The notes: generated by a model from the letters alone, not told the origin. DNA of 64,000 nucleotides from Halioxenophilus aromaticivorans (GCF_042850945.1 NZ_AP031496.1:496001-560000); one strand, 5' to 3'; shown: positions 51,067 through 60,307, counted from the first letter of the stretch. Numbers and translations: made by a program.

Positions 51067-51120
51067 AATCAATGGGGTCAGAGCGATTGATCGCGATCAA
51101 TCGCTCTGACCCCATTGATT
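51067..51120. repeat. Perfect 54-bp palindrome, REP-like element
   Basis: Bases 51067-51093 are exactly the reverse complement of 51094-51120, with the axis between 51093 and 51094. The core includes GGGGTCAGAGCGATTG. Such GGGGTCAGAG palindromes are familiar to me as scattered intergenic repeats tied to IS200-like REP transposases in many gammaproteobacteria (recalled, not checked). It sits between the convergent orn and HxlR genes, where it can also terminate both. No second copy is seen in the window. Confidence 0.8.
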
Positions 51121-51132
51121 ATAGCGCTATAA
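51119..51132. terminator. Small palindrome at the HxlR gene end
   Basis: TTATAGCGCTATAA, a perfect 14-base palindrome that overlaps the stop codon of the HxlR gene and abuts the 54-bp palindrome. It may be part of the shared 3' end signal. Confidence 0.35.
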
Positions 51133-51552
51133 AGGCAGCTCTATGACTGGCTGCCGCGCTGCCACCATGGCGAGTAATTTCTCTCGGTTATTGACGGCCA
51201 AATCGTAGACCGCCGCCGGCATCCTTACGCCGTCGAAGGTGGCGCAGCACCATAGACCAAATTCAATCAGGGTGGGTGCCAGTTTTAGTCCGGCTTCGGT
51301 TAACTGGTAACGATACTTTTTGCCATGGCTGGGATGCTGGCTTTTGTCTATCACGCCGGCGGTTTGCAACCGCTCCAGGCGGTCACTCAATATGTTGGTG
51401 GAAATGCCCTCACCGGCGTGCAGTAGGTGGCCAAATTCGCAGCGATTGGTAAACAGCAAATCACGAACAATCAACAACGACCAGCGATCACCGAGGATCT
51501 CTAAGCCATTGGCAATGGCACAGGGCGAACGCTTGATTGGTATCTGTGCCAT
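51127..51552 (-). CDS. HxlR-family regulator
   Basis: A 141-residue winged-helix regulator. The HxlR pattern is clear: SPCAIANGLEILGDRWSLLIVRDLLF (about residues 9-34), EGISTNILSDRLERLQTAGVI and HGKKYRYQLTEAG. The Cys in the SPC stretch (residue 10) is the position used as a redox or electrophile sensor in YodB/HypR relatives. The open frame extends upstream, but ATG 51552 begins the family domain. It is divergent from a GST gene with 148 bases between, a typical regulator-target pair for thiol stress. Confidence 0.9.
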   Translation of the reverse strand: MAQIPIKRSPCAIANGLEILGDRWSLLIVRDLLFTNRCEFGHLLHAGEGISTNILSDRLERLQTAGVIDKSQHPSHGKKYRYQLTEAGLKLAPTLIEFGLWCCATFDGVRMPAAVYDLAVNNREKLLAMVAARQPVIELPL

Positions 51553-51582
51553 GGACAATTCCTGAGCTACTTGCAATTTAAA

Positions 51583-51588
51583 AGTATA
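51583..51588 (-). promoter_or_regulatory. Putative -10 box of the HxlR gene
   Basis: TATACT on the minus strand 31 bases before the HxlR ATG; a CGTACG palindrome (within acacgtacggtt, 51590-51601) lies just upstream and could be part of an operator. No good -35 is seen at standard spacing. Confidence 0.35.
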
Positions 51589-51700
51589 ACACGTACGGTT
51601 TGCTGGGTTGTGCTTGCAAAATGCAACTAACTTTTCAGCTCTCCGCTTTTGGTCTCTTGTTTCATTAACACTAACAGTCAACTTCACATAGGCCCACACC

Positions 51701-52351
51701 ATGAAGATCTACAGCTTTGCCACGTTTAACCTCACCAAGCTGCTGTACACCGCCCAGGAAGTGGGGCAAACGTACGAGCTAGTGCTCTATTCACCGGAAA
51801 AAATGCAGCACAAGAGTCCAGAGCACCTGGCTCGCCACCCCTTGGGTAAGGTGCCTGCGGTTGAGTACAACGGCCAAACGCTATTCGAGAGTAACGCCAT
51901 TTGCCGGCTGATGGCCGAACTGAACGATAATAAATTGTATGGCAGCAGCCCCATGGCGCGGGCCAAGGTCAATCAGTGGGTGGATTTTATTACTCTGCAC
52001 TACCTGCGACCGCTCTCTACTTTTGCCTGGGAAGAGGGCATTCGCGTGCATTATTTTGGCCAGAAGACAGATCAGCAGGCCTGCCAAGCGGCGCAAAAAG
52101 AGCTGGATGAATTGCTGCCGGTGCTGGATCGCCAAATCGGCGACAATGCCTTTTTTCTGGGGAATGATATCTCCCTGGCAGACACCGTCGGCTTCGCACT
52201 GCTGCAAATCGAGAGCTTCACCAGCTTGGATATCTCCGCTAATTTAAATTTACAGCGCTGGTACCAAGCCATGGCCCAGCGGCCATCGGTGCAGAAGGCT
52301 CTTGAACAATTGCCCGGGCGCGGTATATTCAGCTTTACGGCCAAATCTTAA
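51701..52351 (+). CDS. Glutathione S-transferase
   Basis: A 216-residue GST with the thioredoxin-like N-terminal domain (KIYSFATFNLTKLLYTAQEVG; LGKVPAVEYNGQTLFESNAICRLM includes the cis-Pro and Glu-Ser motifs) and a helical C-terminal domain (about 88-210, with SLADTVGFALL). The catalytic residue cannot be fixed, but Ser4 or Thr7 region is likely. It uses the glutathione made by gshB of this window. Regulation by the divergent HxlR gene is inferred. Confidence 0.88.
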   Translation: MKIYSFATFNLTKLLYTAQEVGQTYELVLYSPEKMQHKSPEHLARHPLGKVPAVEYNGQTLFESNAICRLMAELNDNKLYGSSPMARAKVNQWVDFITLHYLRPLSTFAWEEGIRVHYFGQKTDQQACQAAQKELDELLPVLDRQIGDNAFFLGNDISLADTVGFALLQIESFTSLDISANLNLQRWYQAMAQRPSVQKALEQLPGRGIFSFTAKS

Positions 52352-52421
52352 ACGCGCTTCTAGCCGGCGACGGCGATTGCTACACTAGGCGGCGTTAATC
52401 AGCAGCAGCGCCGTTCTCACC

Positions 52422-53558
52422 ATGCCTACCATCGCCTCAGACGCCACGCCCCTAAGCGAGCTACAACAACTGCGTAATCAGTTGGACGGCTTCGCCCGTG
52501 ACCAGGGCTTTCAGGCGGTGGGGGTGGCTGATTGTGACCTTGAGCCAGAGCGCCAGCGTTTTCAGCAATGGCTGGCCAAGGGTTACCAGGGCGAAATGCA
52601 GTGGCTGGTGGAGAACCTAGAAAAGCGCTTGGATCCAAGCCAGCTGCACCCAGGCACAGTTCGGGTGATTTCCCTGCGCATGAACTATTTGCCGGAAGAC
52701 ACCGATCAGATAAAAGTGCTTAAATCTCCAGATAAAGCCTATATCTCACGCTACACCCTGGGTCGTGATTACCACAAATTGATTCGCAAGCGCCTGTCGT
52801 TGATTGCCAAACAGCTGCAGCAGTCGGCGGTGACTCTGGGTTTGGCCGAGCCCAATCAGCGGGCTTTTGTGGACAGCGCACCGGTGCTGGAGCGGCCCCT
52901 GGCTGAAAAGGCCGGCCTGGGTTGGGTGGGCAAACACACATTGGTAATCAACCGAGAGGCCGGGTCATGGTTTTTCTTGGGTGAAATCCTAACCAGCCTG
53001 CCTCTGCCGATTAACACCGGCCAAGCCGAAAACCGCTGTGGTGAGTGCATCAACTGCCTCAAAGTGTGCCCCACCGATGCTTTCGTCGCGCCCTATCAAT
53101 TGGATGCCCGGCGCTGTATTTCTTACCTGACCATTGAGCACAAAGGCCCCATTCCAGAGCCCCTGCGTGAGGCCATGGGCAACCGCATTTTTGGCTGCGA
53201 CGATTGCCAAGCCATCTGCCCCTGGAACAAATTTGCCCATCACAGCCAAGAGACCGACTTCCAACCACGTCACGGGCTAGACCACCAAGCGCTGGTGACG
53301 CTGTTTATGTGGAGTGAAGATGAATTCCTCACCCGCACCGAAGGCTCTGCTATCCGCCGGGCCGGCTACGAGCGCTGGCTGCGCAACATTGCTGTGGCCC
53401 TAGGCAATGCTCCCAGTAGCGCTGAGATTATCCACGCTCTGCGGGCACGTCTGGCGTTTCCTTCGGAGCTGGTGCGTGAGCATATCCAGTGGGCGTTGGT
53501 TCGCCAGTGTAGTCCTGGCAAGCGCAGGCGCAAGGTGGCAGGGCACAAGTGGGTGTAG
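52422..53558 (+). CDS. queG: Epoxyqueuosine reductase
   Basis: A 378-residue cobalamin- and iron-sulfur-dependent enzyme for the last step of queuosine tRNA modification. Two [4Fe-4S] motifs are visible, CGECINCLKVC (near residue 206) and CDDCQAICPWN (near 255), and the N-terminal cobalamin-binding region (VGVADCDLEPER). Length matches the family. It is between GST and nnr as is usual (queG next to nnr-tsaE) in gammaproteobacteria. Confidence 0.95.
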   Translation: MPTIASDATPLSELQQLRNQLDGFARDQGFQAVGVADCDLEPERQRFQQWLAKGYQGEMQWLVENLEKRLDPSQLHPGTVRVISLRMNYLPEDTDQIKVLKSPDKAYISRYTLGRDYHKLIRKRLSLIAKQLQQSAVTLGLAEPNQRAFVDSAPVLERPLAEKAGLGWVGKHTLVINREAGSWFFLGEILTSLPLPINTGQAENRCGECINCLKVCPTDAFVAPYQLDARRCISYLTIEHKGPIPEPLREAMGNRIFGCDDCQAICPWNKFAHHSQETDFQPRHGLDHQALVTLFMWSEDEFLTRTEGSAIRRAGYERWLRNIAVALGNAPSSAEIIHALRARLAFPSELVREHIQWALVRQCSPGKRRRKVAGHKWV

Positions 53559-53722
53559 GGGTTTCCCCCGTCAAGAGAAAGTAGTTAGAGAAAGTAATTA
53601 AAGACGCAGATAATTAGTGGCCCACTGGTTAGCCCAATTAGACAGTCAGCACTGGCAATGTCTTGGTGTAATTAATAAAAACACGACCTTCGTCTACCGT
53701 ATCCTACGTCTAAATCTTCCTC

Positions 53723-53731
53723 TGCTATAAT
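53723..53731 (+). promoter_or_regulatory. Extended -10 promoter for the nnr operon
   Basis: TGC TATAAT (TG at -15/-14, TATAAT 53726-53731) 30 bases before the nnr ATG, in the 202-base gap after queG. It would initiate near 53738 and leave a leader of about 23 bases. The gap also has an imperfect 13-base tandem repeat (agagaaagtagtt/agagaaagtaatt). Confidence 0.5.
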
Positions 53732-53760
53732 TTCGCCAAATTCCACTTACTAACGATGTT

Positions 53761-55278
53761 ATGACTTCGAAAAACCTACCTCAGAACCTGTACACAGCAG
53801 ACAGTGTGCGGGCTATGGATGCCTGCGCAATAAACGATCACCAAATTCCTGGCGCCGTGTTGATGAAACGTGCCGGGCGGGTGTGTTTTGGGGCTTTACA
53901 AAGCCATTTTCCCTGCGCACAAACCGTCACCGTGTTCTGTGGCGGTGGCAATAACGGCGGTGACGGCTACGTTGTGGCTGCCCTGGCCCAGGCGGCCGGA
54001 ATGGCGGTGCAAGTAATTTATCTGAGCGAACCCATGGAGCTCACCGGCGACGCCCAGCGAGCTTATCAGTACGCCTTGCAAGAGGGCGTGGCCTGCCGGG
54101 CGTTTACCAGTGACTACGCCATGCCCATCCAAGGCGTGATTGTCGATGCCTTGCTGGGTACTGGTTTGCGGGGTGAGGTACGCCTGCAAATGGTGGAAGT
54201 GATCAACAAAATCAACGCCGCGGGTTTGCCGGTGTTGTCGGTGGATATTCCCAGCGGTTTGTGCGCCGACACCGGCCAAAGTCTGGGGGCGGTAGTGCAG
54301 GCGGATGTGACCTGTACTTTTATTGGGCTAAAGCTTGGCCTGCTCACCGGCGATGGCCCCAGCCTGTGTGGCCAAGTGGTGTTCAGCGATCTGGAAGTGC
54401 CCAATGCGGTGTTAACCGGTCAGCCGGTGGTAGCCCAGCGTATTCTATTGGAAATGCTGCTAATGCAGGTGCCTACACGCCGCAAAGCAGCCCACAAAGG
54501 CGATTTTGGCCACAGTTTAATTATTGGTGGCGATATCGGTTACGGCGGCGCCGCCTTGATGAGCGCCGAGGTCTGCGCACGCATGGGCTCTGGTTTGACC
54601 AGCTTGGCCACGCGCCCAGAGAACGTCACTGCTGCCAACGTGCGCGTACCGGAGGTGATGGCTATTCCCATCACTGCCGGCGTAGATGTGGAAGAATGGG
54701 TTAACAAGGCCACGGTCATTGCAGTGGGCCCCGGCTTGGGCAAATTTGCCTGGGGCGAGCAGTTATTGTTGGCCGCGCTAATGGCACAAAAACCTTTGGT
54801 GATCGACGCCGACGGGCTAAACCTCATTGCCCAGGGCATTGGTGGCCGGGTGTTAGCTCAGCGCGATGTTAATATCCCTTTGATTTTAACGCCGCACCCC
54901 GGCGAGGCGGCGCGATTGTTAAAAACCAGTAACGAAGCGGTGCAGAACGATCGTGTAGCCGCGGTAAAAGCGTTGGCTGATCAGTACAAAGCCACAGTTT
55001 TGCTTAAAGGCGCTGGCAGTTTGATTGCTGGGCCGGGTACCCCGGTAACCCTGTGCAGCGATGGTAACCCAGGCATGGCCAGTGGTGGCATGGGGGATGT
55101 GTTAACCGGTATTATCGCTGGCTTAATGGCACAATCGCTGGCACCCTTAACGGCTTTGCAACTGGCGGTAACCTTGCACGCTGCGGCAGCAGACCGACTA
55201 GCGCAACGCCACGGCCAGCGCGGTTTGTTGGCTACCGATTTAATTCAAGAGGCAAGGGCACTCATTAATGGCAAGTGA
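53761..55278 (+). CDS. nnr: Bifunctional NAD(P)H-hydrate repair enzyme
   Basis: A 505-residue fusion: an N-terminal epimerase (YjeF-N; GGGNNGGDGYVVAA near residue 61) and a C-terminal ADP/ATP-dependent dehydratase (YjeF-C; HKGDFGHSLIIGG, GPGLGKFAWGE, TPHPGEAARLL, GNPGMASGGMGDVLTGIIA). It restores hydrated NAD(P)H. Start ATG 53761. It overlaps tsaE by 11 bases, so translation is coupled. Confidence 0.96.
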   Translation: MTSKNLPQNLYTADSVRAMDACAINDHQIPGAVLMKRAGRVCFGALQSHFPCAQTVTVFCGGGNNGGDGYVVAALAQAAGMAVQVIYLSEPMELTGDAQRAYQYALQEGVACRAFTSDYAMPIQGVIVDALLGTGLRGEVRLQMVEVINKINAAGLPVLSVDIPSGLCADTGQSLGAVVQADVTCTFIGLKLGLLTGDGPSLCGQVVFSDLEVPNAVLTGQPVVAQRILLEMLLMQVPTRRKAAHKGDFGHSLIIGGDIGYGGAALMSAEVCARMGSGLTSLATRPENVTAANVRVPEVMAIPITAGVDVEEWVNKATVIAVGPGLGKFAWGEQLLLAALMAQKPLVIDADGLNLIAQGIGGRVLAQRDVNIPLILTPHPGEAARLLKTSNEAVQNDRVAAVKALADQYKATVLLKGAGSLIAGPGTPVTLCSDGNPGMASGGMGDVLTGIIAGLMAQSLAPLTALQLAVTLHAAAADRLAQRHGQRGLLATDLIQEARALINGK

Positions 55279-55804
55279 AGGCGCGCAAGGCCACCACTTT
55301 TATTTGGCCAACGCCGAAGACACCCAGGGTTTTGGCCGCGCCATGGCCGCCGCTGCCAATGATGGTGGTGAACAGCCCTTGGTGATTTTTTTGCAGGGGG
55401 ATTTGGGAGCGGGTAAAACCACCTTATCCCAAGGATTTATTCGTGCGGCCGGGCATACAGGCGCGGTTAAGAGTCCCACCTATACCTTGGTGGAGCCCTA
55501 CGAAAACCTGGCGACACCGGTCTACCATTTTGACTTATATCGTTTGGCAGACCCAGAGGAGCTAGAATTCCTGGGTTTTCGTGACTATTTAGAAAAACGT
55601 TGTATTCTATTAATTGAGTGGCCCAAAAAAGGTGAAGGCTTTTTGCCCCCAGCGGATATAACCATCAACGTGCGAGTAGCCAAGCGGGAACAAAATCAAG
55701 TCACAAGTGTGGGCAGGCAGGCGTCAATCGTGCCGGCAAGCCCGAGAGGCGATCAACTGCTGCAAACTCTGCTAGGTTTGTGGCAAAACCAAAACAAGGC
55801 CTAA
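55268..55804 (+). CDS. tsaE: TsaE, ATPase of t6A tRNA modification
   Basis: A 178-residue P-loop protein, partner of TsaB and TsaD in threonylcarbamoyladenosine synthesis. Walker A (GDLGAGKTTLSQGF near residue 42), SPTYTLVEPY and FDLYRLADPEELEFLG are present. It is about 25 residues longer than E. coli TsaE, with an extra C-terminal stretch. It overlaps nnr, an arrangement widely conserved. Confidence 0.95.
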   Translation: MASEGAQGHHFYLANAEDTQGFGRAMAAAANDGGEQPLVIFLQGDLGAGKTTLSQGFIRAAGHTGAVKSPTYTLVEPYENLATPVYHFDLYRLADPEELEFLGFRDYLEKRCILLIEWPKKGEGFLPPADITINVRVAKREQNQVTSVGRQASIVPASPRGDQLLQTLLGLWQNQNKA

Positions 55805-55814
55805 GGTATTCCCA

Positions 55815-55829
55815 GGCCGCTAGGCGGCC
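55815..55829 (+). terminator. Tight GC hairpin between tsaE and amiB
   Basis: GGCCGC-TAG-GCGGCC: a 6-bp all-GC stem with a three-base loop, 11 bases after the tsaE stop. No U-tract, so it may stabilise mRNA or slow ribosomes rather than terminate, since amiB follows closely. Confidence 0.35.
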
Positions 55830-55851
55830 CCGTTGCCGATAATTTCATAAC

Positions 55852-57207
55852 GTGCAGTTAGTGATGCGGATGTACCGGTTTAACTTAAAAACTCTTTGCC
55901 GTGTGCTCGGTGGCCTCTTGTTAATGGTACTTACGGTGGCCCAGGCTCAAGCGGCGGCCGTGGATGGATTTCGCTTGTGGCGCGAAGCCGGTAACACTCG
56001 CCTAGTGTTGGACCTGTCCGGCCCGGTGGAACATCGCCTGTTTGAATTAAAAAATCCCTACCGCGTGGTCATCGATATCGATAATGCCTACCGCGCCGGT
56101 GCCGCCACTTTACCCAGCCTGAGCAAATCCCCCATCGGTTCCATTCGCACGGCCAAACGCAACGAAACCGGGCTGCGTGTGGTGCTGGATATGAACAGTG
56201 AAGTCATGCCGCGCAGTTTTAGTTTGCGCAGTAACGCCGGCAAGCCCGACCGCCTGGTTATCGATTTATTGGATGAAGCCGCGCCTACGGTCAAAACCGC
56301 CGAAATTCTCAACACCAGTAGCAATAGCCAGCGCGATATTATCGTGGTGGTTGATGCCGGCCATGGCGGTGAAGACCCAGGGTCTATAGGGCCGAGAAAT
56401 CTGTACGAAAAAGACGTGGTGTTGGCCATTAGCCGAGAGCTAGCCCGGCGCATCAACGCCGAACCCGGTTTCAAAGCGGTGCTGTCGCGCCAGGGCGATT
56501 ATTTTGTGCCCTTGGTAACCCGCCGGGATTTCGCCCGCGAACAGCGCGCCGATTTATTTGTCTCCATCCACGCCGATGCATTCCATAAGCCACACGCTCG
56601 CGGGGCCTCTGTGTTTGCTCTGTCGTTCAGTGGCGCGTCGTCCGAGACGGCTCGCTTTTTGGCGGCCAAAGAAAACCAGGCCGATTTATTGGGCGGTATG
56701 ACCGACATTGTGCTGGACGATAAAAGCCCCGATGTGAAATCGGTGTTGGTGGATTTGTTTATGAAAGCCACCTTGCAGTCGAGCTTGGACGTTGGCGACC
56801 ACGTGTTAAAAAGCATGGGGCGCATTGCCGCTTTACACAAAGACCACGTGGAGCAGGCCGGCTTTGTGGTGCTTAAGTCTCCGGATGTGCCTTCCATCTT
56901 GGTGGAAACCGGGTTTATTTCTAACCCCGGCGAGGCCAAGCGCTTGGCCACGCCGGCGTTTCGTAAAAAGATGGCCGGCCAAATTTTTACCGGCATTAAA
57001 AGTTACTTTTACGACACGCCACCGGTGGGTACCTACGTTGCTTGGCGCAAACAGGGTGGCGACCGAGACTATGTTATTGCCTCCGGCGACACCCTCTCCG
57101 AGATCGCTAAAAAGCATAATATTTCGGTTTCCGCTATCCGCGCTCACAACGGTTTAAAAAGCGATAAAATCCGCGTTGGTCAGCGGATTAAAATTCCCGC
57201 ATCCTAA
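55852..57207 (+). CDS. amiB: N-acetylmuramoyl-L-alanine amidase AmiB/AmiC type with LysM
   Basis: A 451-residue periplasmic zinc amidase that splits daughter cells. Signal peptide (about 12-35), AMIN domain (about 38-140), amidase_3 domain with VVDAGHGGEDPG (near residue 168), the Glu and His of the zinc site (FVSIHADAF) and the late Glu (SILVETGFIS), then a C-terminal LysM (YVIASGDTLSEIAKKHNI...). GTG 55852 is taken; GTG 55861 or ATG 55864/55870 are equally possible. Position between tsaE and mutL is standard. Confidence 0.93.
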   Translation: MQLVMRMYRFNLKTLCRVLGGLLLMVLTVAQAQAAAVDGFRLWREAGNTRLVLDLSGPVEHRLFELKNPYRVVIDIDNAYRAGAATLPSLSKSPIGSIRTAKRNETGLRVVLDMNSEVMPRSFSLRSNAGKPDRLVIDLLDEAAPTVKTAEILNTSSNSQRDIIVVVDAGHGGEDPGSIGPRNLYEKDVVLAISRELARRINAEPGFKAVLSRQGDYFVPLVTRRDFAREQRADLFVSIHADAFHKPHARGASVFALSFSGASSETARFLAAKENQADLLGGMTDIVLDDKSPDVKSVLVDLFMKATLQSSLDVGDHVLKSMGRIAALHKDHVEQAGFVVLKSPDVPSILVETGFISNPGEAKRLATPAFRKKMAGQIFTGIKSYFYDTPPVGTYVAWRKQGGDRDYVIASGDTLSEIAKKHNISVSAIRAHNGLKSDKIRVGQRIKIPAS

Positions 57208-57288
57208 GCCGCCCAGCGCGGCTTGCCTGCACCGCGTAAATCATTACACTGCTGCTTTTGCCTTCACCCCAGGTAGCCTGCTGTCACC

Positions 57289-59202
57289 ATGAACAAAATT
57301 CATCAACTGTCCCCTCGTTTAGCCAACCAAATCGCCGCCGGCGAAGTGGTGGAACGGCCCGCGTCGGTGATTAAAGAACTGTTGGAAAACAGCCTGGATG
57401 CTGGTAGCCGCAATCTGCAAGTGGATTTGGAGCAGGGCGGCGTTAAGTTAATGCGCGTGCGTGACGATGGCAGCGGCATCGACAAACAAGATCTACCTCT
57501 GGCGCTTAGCCGCCACGCCACCAGTAAAATTGTCCATTTAGACGACCTCGAAGCCGTGGCCAGTTTAGGCTTTCGTGGCGAAGCCTTGGCTTCCATCAGT
57601 TCCGTGGCCCGCTTGAGTTTGATCAGCAGCACCGGCGCTGAGCACGCTTGGCAGGCCCGCGCCGAAGGCCGCGATATGGAAACCGAAATCTCACCGGCGG
57701 CACACCCTCAGGGCACCACGGTGGAGGTGCGCGATTTATTTTTTAACACTCCGGCTCGGCGCAAGTTTCTGCGCACCGAACGCACGGAATACACCCGCAT
57801 TGAAGAAGTGGTTAAACGCTTGGCACTGTCGCGCTTTGATGTTGGCTTTGGCCTGCGCCATAACGGCCGCCAAATTCACTCCTGGCGGCCAGCGCAGTCG
57901 GTGCCGGAGCAGGAGCGACGGGTGGCGCAGATCTGCGGGCCAGAGTTTATGAAAAACGCCCTGGCCATTGATATCGAACGCGTTGGGTTGCGCATTTGGG
58001 GGTGGGTGGCGCTGCCGGCGTTTTCCCGTAGCCAGGCGGACTTGCAGCATTTTTACGTTAACGGCCGTGCCATCCGCGATAAATTAGTGTCCCACGCCGT
58101 GCGTCAGGCGTTTCAGGATGTGCTGCACCATTCTCGTCACCCCGCCTTTGTGTTGTATTTGGAATTAGACCCAGCCTCGGTGGATGTTAACGTGCACCCG
58201 ACCAAGCACGAGGTGCGTTTTCGCGATGGCCGCAATGTGCACAGCTTTATTTTCAGCAGTTTGCACCACGCTCTGGCCGAGGTGCGGCCGGGCGGTAACC
58301 GCGACGATGATCACAGCGAAGTCGAACCGGTATTAGAGCCCCAGGTGCAACCCCGCGGCGTGGATGTGGGGGAATTTGCCGGCCAGTCCACCATCGACTT
58401 GCGCGCCGCACCGGACCCAAACCCATCCATAGCGCCCTCGGCGTCTGTCTCAGCCGAGGCCGCGCCCTCGCTGTTCAATCGTCCTGGCGCCTTTACCGGG
58501 CAGCCTAGCCCTGCGGCGGTGGCGCAGTCTAAGGCGCGGGTGGCAGAGCAAATCGCCAATTATGGCCAGTTGCAGCCCACTGCTGGTGGCTTGCCCAGTG
58601 GTGGTGAGGGCGAAGAGGTACCGCCTCTGGGCTACGCCATTGCCCAGCTCAAGGGGATATATATTTTAGCGGAAAACGCCGATGGCTTAATTGTGGTGGA
58701 TACCCACGCCGCCCACGAGCGCATAACCTACGAGCGTTTAAAAACCGCGATTAGCGCCCAGGGTGTGCAAGCCCAACCGATGTTGGTGCCCGAATCCGTA
58801 GCGGTGAGCGAGGCCGAAGCCGATTTGGCTGAACACCAAGCCGAGGTTTTTTCGCAGCTGGGGTTTGAGCTGCAGCGCTGCGGCCCAGAGGCTGTCATGG
58901 TGCGGCAAATACCGGTGGTATTGGAGCGCGCCAACGTGGCGCAATTAATCCGCGATGTGCTTTCGGATTTAAAAACCTACGGCAGTAGTCAGCGCATTCT
59001 TGAGCACATAAACGAAATTCTATCCACCATGGCCTGCCACGGCTCCGTGCGTGCCAACCGTAAGCTAAACCTGGCAGAAATGAACGCGCTGCTGCGCGAT
59101 ATGGAAGCCACCGAGCGAAGCGGCCAGTGTAACCACGGCCGTCCAACCTGGGCCTTAATGACCTTAAACGAGTTGGATAAACTGTTTATGCGCGGGCAAT
59201 AG
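57289..59202 (+). CDS. mutL: DNA mismatch repair protein MutL
   Basis: A 637-residue GHKL ATPase. N-terminal motifs ELLENSLDAGS, RDDGSGID and GFRGEALASISS are intact (residues about 33-110). A flexible linker (about 345-440) precedes the C-terminal dimerisation domain, which has DTHAAHERITYE (matching DQHA-x2-E-x4-E except Q to T), ACHGSVR and CNHGRP. Those metal-binding motifs mark MutL proteins that nick DNA themselves, as in MutH-less bacteria. It is two bases before miaA. Confidence 0.95.
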   Translation: MNKIHQLSPRLANQIAAGEVVERPASVIKELLENSLDAGSRNLQVDLEQGGVKLMRVRDDGSGIDKQDLPLALSRHATSKIVHLDDLEAVASLGFRGEALASISSVARLSLISSTGAEHAWQARAEGRDMETEISPAAHPQGTTVEVRDLFFNTPARRKFLRTERTEYTRIEEVVKRLALSRFDVGFGLRHNGRQIHSWRPAQSVPEQERRVAQICGPEFMKNALAIDIERVGLRIWGWVALPAFSRSQADLQHFYVNGRAIRDKLVSHAVRQAFQDVLHHSRHPAFVLYLELDPASVDVNVHPTKHEVRFRDGRNVHSFIFSSLHHALAEVRPGGNRDDDHSEVEPVLEPQVQPRGVDVGEFAGQSTIDLRAAPDPNPSIAPSASVSAEAAPSLFNRPGAFTGQPSPAAVAQSKARVAEQIANYGQLQPTAGGLPSGGEGEEVPPLGYAIAQLKGIYILAENADGLIVVDTHAAHERITYERLKTAISAQGVQAQPMLVPESVAVSEAEADLAEHQAEVFSQLGFELQRCGPEAVMVRQIPVVLERANVAQLIRDVLSDLKTYGSSQRILEHINEILSTMACHGSVRANRKLNLAEMNALLRDMEATERSGQCNHGRPTWALMTLNELDKLFMRGQ

Positions 59203-59203
59203 C

Positions 59204-60184
59204 ATGGCCGCGGTCGCTCCCCCCAAACCGTTGGTTATTTTTGTTATGGGCCCCACGGCGTCGGGTAAAACCGCGTTGGCTATAGCACTGCGGCAGCATT
59301 TGCCGGTGGAGCTGATCAGTGTGGACTCGGCTTTGGTGTATCGCGGTTTGGATATTGGTTCGGCCAAGCCCACTGCGCAGGAGCAGGCGCAGGCACCCCA
59401 TCGTCTATTGGATATCCGAGACCCGACCGAACCTTACAGTGCGGCAGATTTTTGTGCCGATGCTAAGCGCGAAATTTCCGACATCACGGCCCAGGGCAAA
59501 ATCCCACTTTTGGTGGGTGGCACCATGATGTATTTTCGGGCACTGTTAGATGGCCTGAATAATTTACCAACCGCAGATAGCACGGTGCGCCAGCAGGTGG
59601 AGGCAAAGGCCCAGGCCGAAGGCTGGCCCGCAGTGCACGCTTGGCTGGCACAGGTTGACCCAGCCAGCGCTGGGCTAATGCATCCTAACCACTCCCAGCG
59701 CGTGGGGCGGGCGCTAGAGGTGTATCTGCAAACCGGGCAGCCGATGTCGGAATTGTTAAAGCAGCAGAAGCAATCGGGCCTGGAGGAAGATTACCGGGTG
59801 GCACAGCTGGCCATCGTGCCGCGGGAGCGTTCCATTTTGCATGCCAGAATAGCGCAGCGTTTTGCGCTAATGGTTGAGCAGGGGGTGGCGGCTGAAGTAC
59901 AGGCGCTATACCAGCGCGCTGACCTACACCCAAATTTACCGGCGATTCGGGCGGTGGGCTATCGCCAGCTCTGGAACTATTGCGCAGGGGAATGTTCTTT
60001 AGAAGACGCCATCGAGAAAGCTATTATAGCGACTCGTCAGTTAGCCAAGCGCCAATTAACTTGGTTGCGAGGTTGGAACGAGCCGCTAGATTGGATTTAT
60101 ACGGAGTCTGAGCAGGGTGCACGCCTCACGGAAGCAGAAATTATTTCCCAGGCCTTGATACATCTTAATAAATACCCCGTATAA
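59204..60184 (+). CDS. miaA: tRNA dimethylallyltransferase
   Basis: A 326-residue enzyme that prenylates A37 of tRNAs reading UNN codons. Walker A GPTASGKTALA near residue 16, SVDSALVYRGLDIGSAKP, the GGTMMYFRALLDG loop and AIRAVGYRQLW are conserved. It starts two bases after the mutL stop and precedes hfq, the usual order in gammaproteobacteria. Confidence 0.96.
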   Translation: MAAVAPPKPLVIFVMGPTASGKTALAIALRQHLPVELISVDSALVYRGLDIGSAKPTAQEQAQAPHRLLDIRDPTEPYSAADFCADAKREISDITAQGKIPLLVGGTMMYFRALLDGLNNLPTADSTVRQQVEAKAQAEGWPAVHAWLAQVDPASAGLMHPNHSQRVGRALEVYLQTGQPMSELLKQQKQSGLEEDYRVAQLAIVPRERSILHARIAQRFALMVEQGVAAEVQALYQRADLHPNLPAIRAVGYRQLWNYCAGECSLEDAIEKAIIATRQLAKRQLTWLRGWNEPLDWIYTESEQGARLTEAEIISQALIHLNKYPV

Positions 60185-60307
60185 TGATCCGGTGGTAATA
60201 CACACGTTTGTCGTTTAGCTTGTAATCAAACTACGCATTATTTGGTGACAGTGGTGAACATACCCGCCAGTTGATTACGTTTATCTATTTTTATTTGGAG
60301 AATAATT

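Noticed and set aside
51061..51132. Insertion sequence end or attachment site
   Set aside because: There is no transposase or integrase gene and no second inverted end. A palindromic REP-like element or terminator explains it better.
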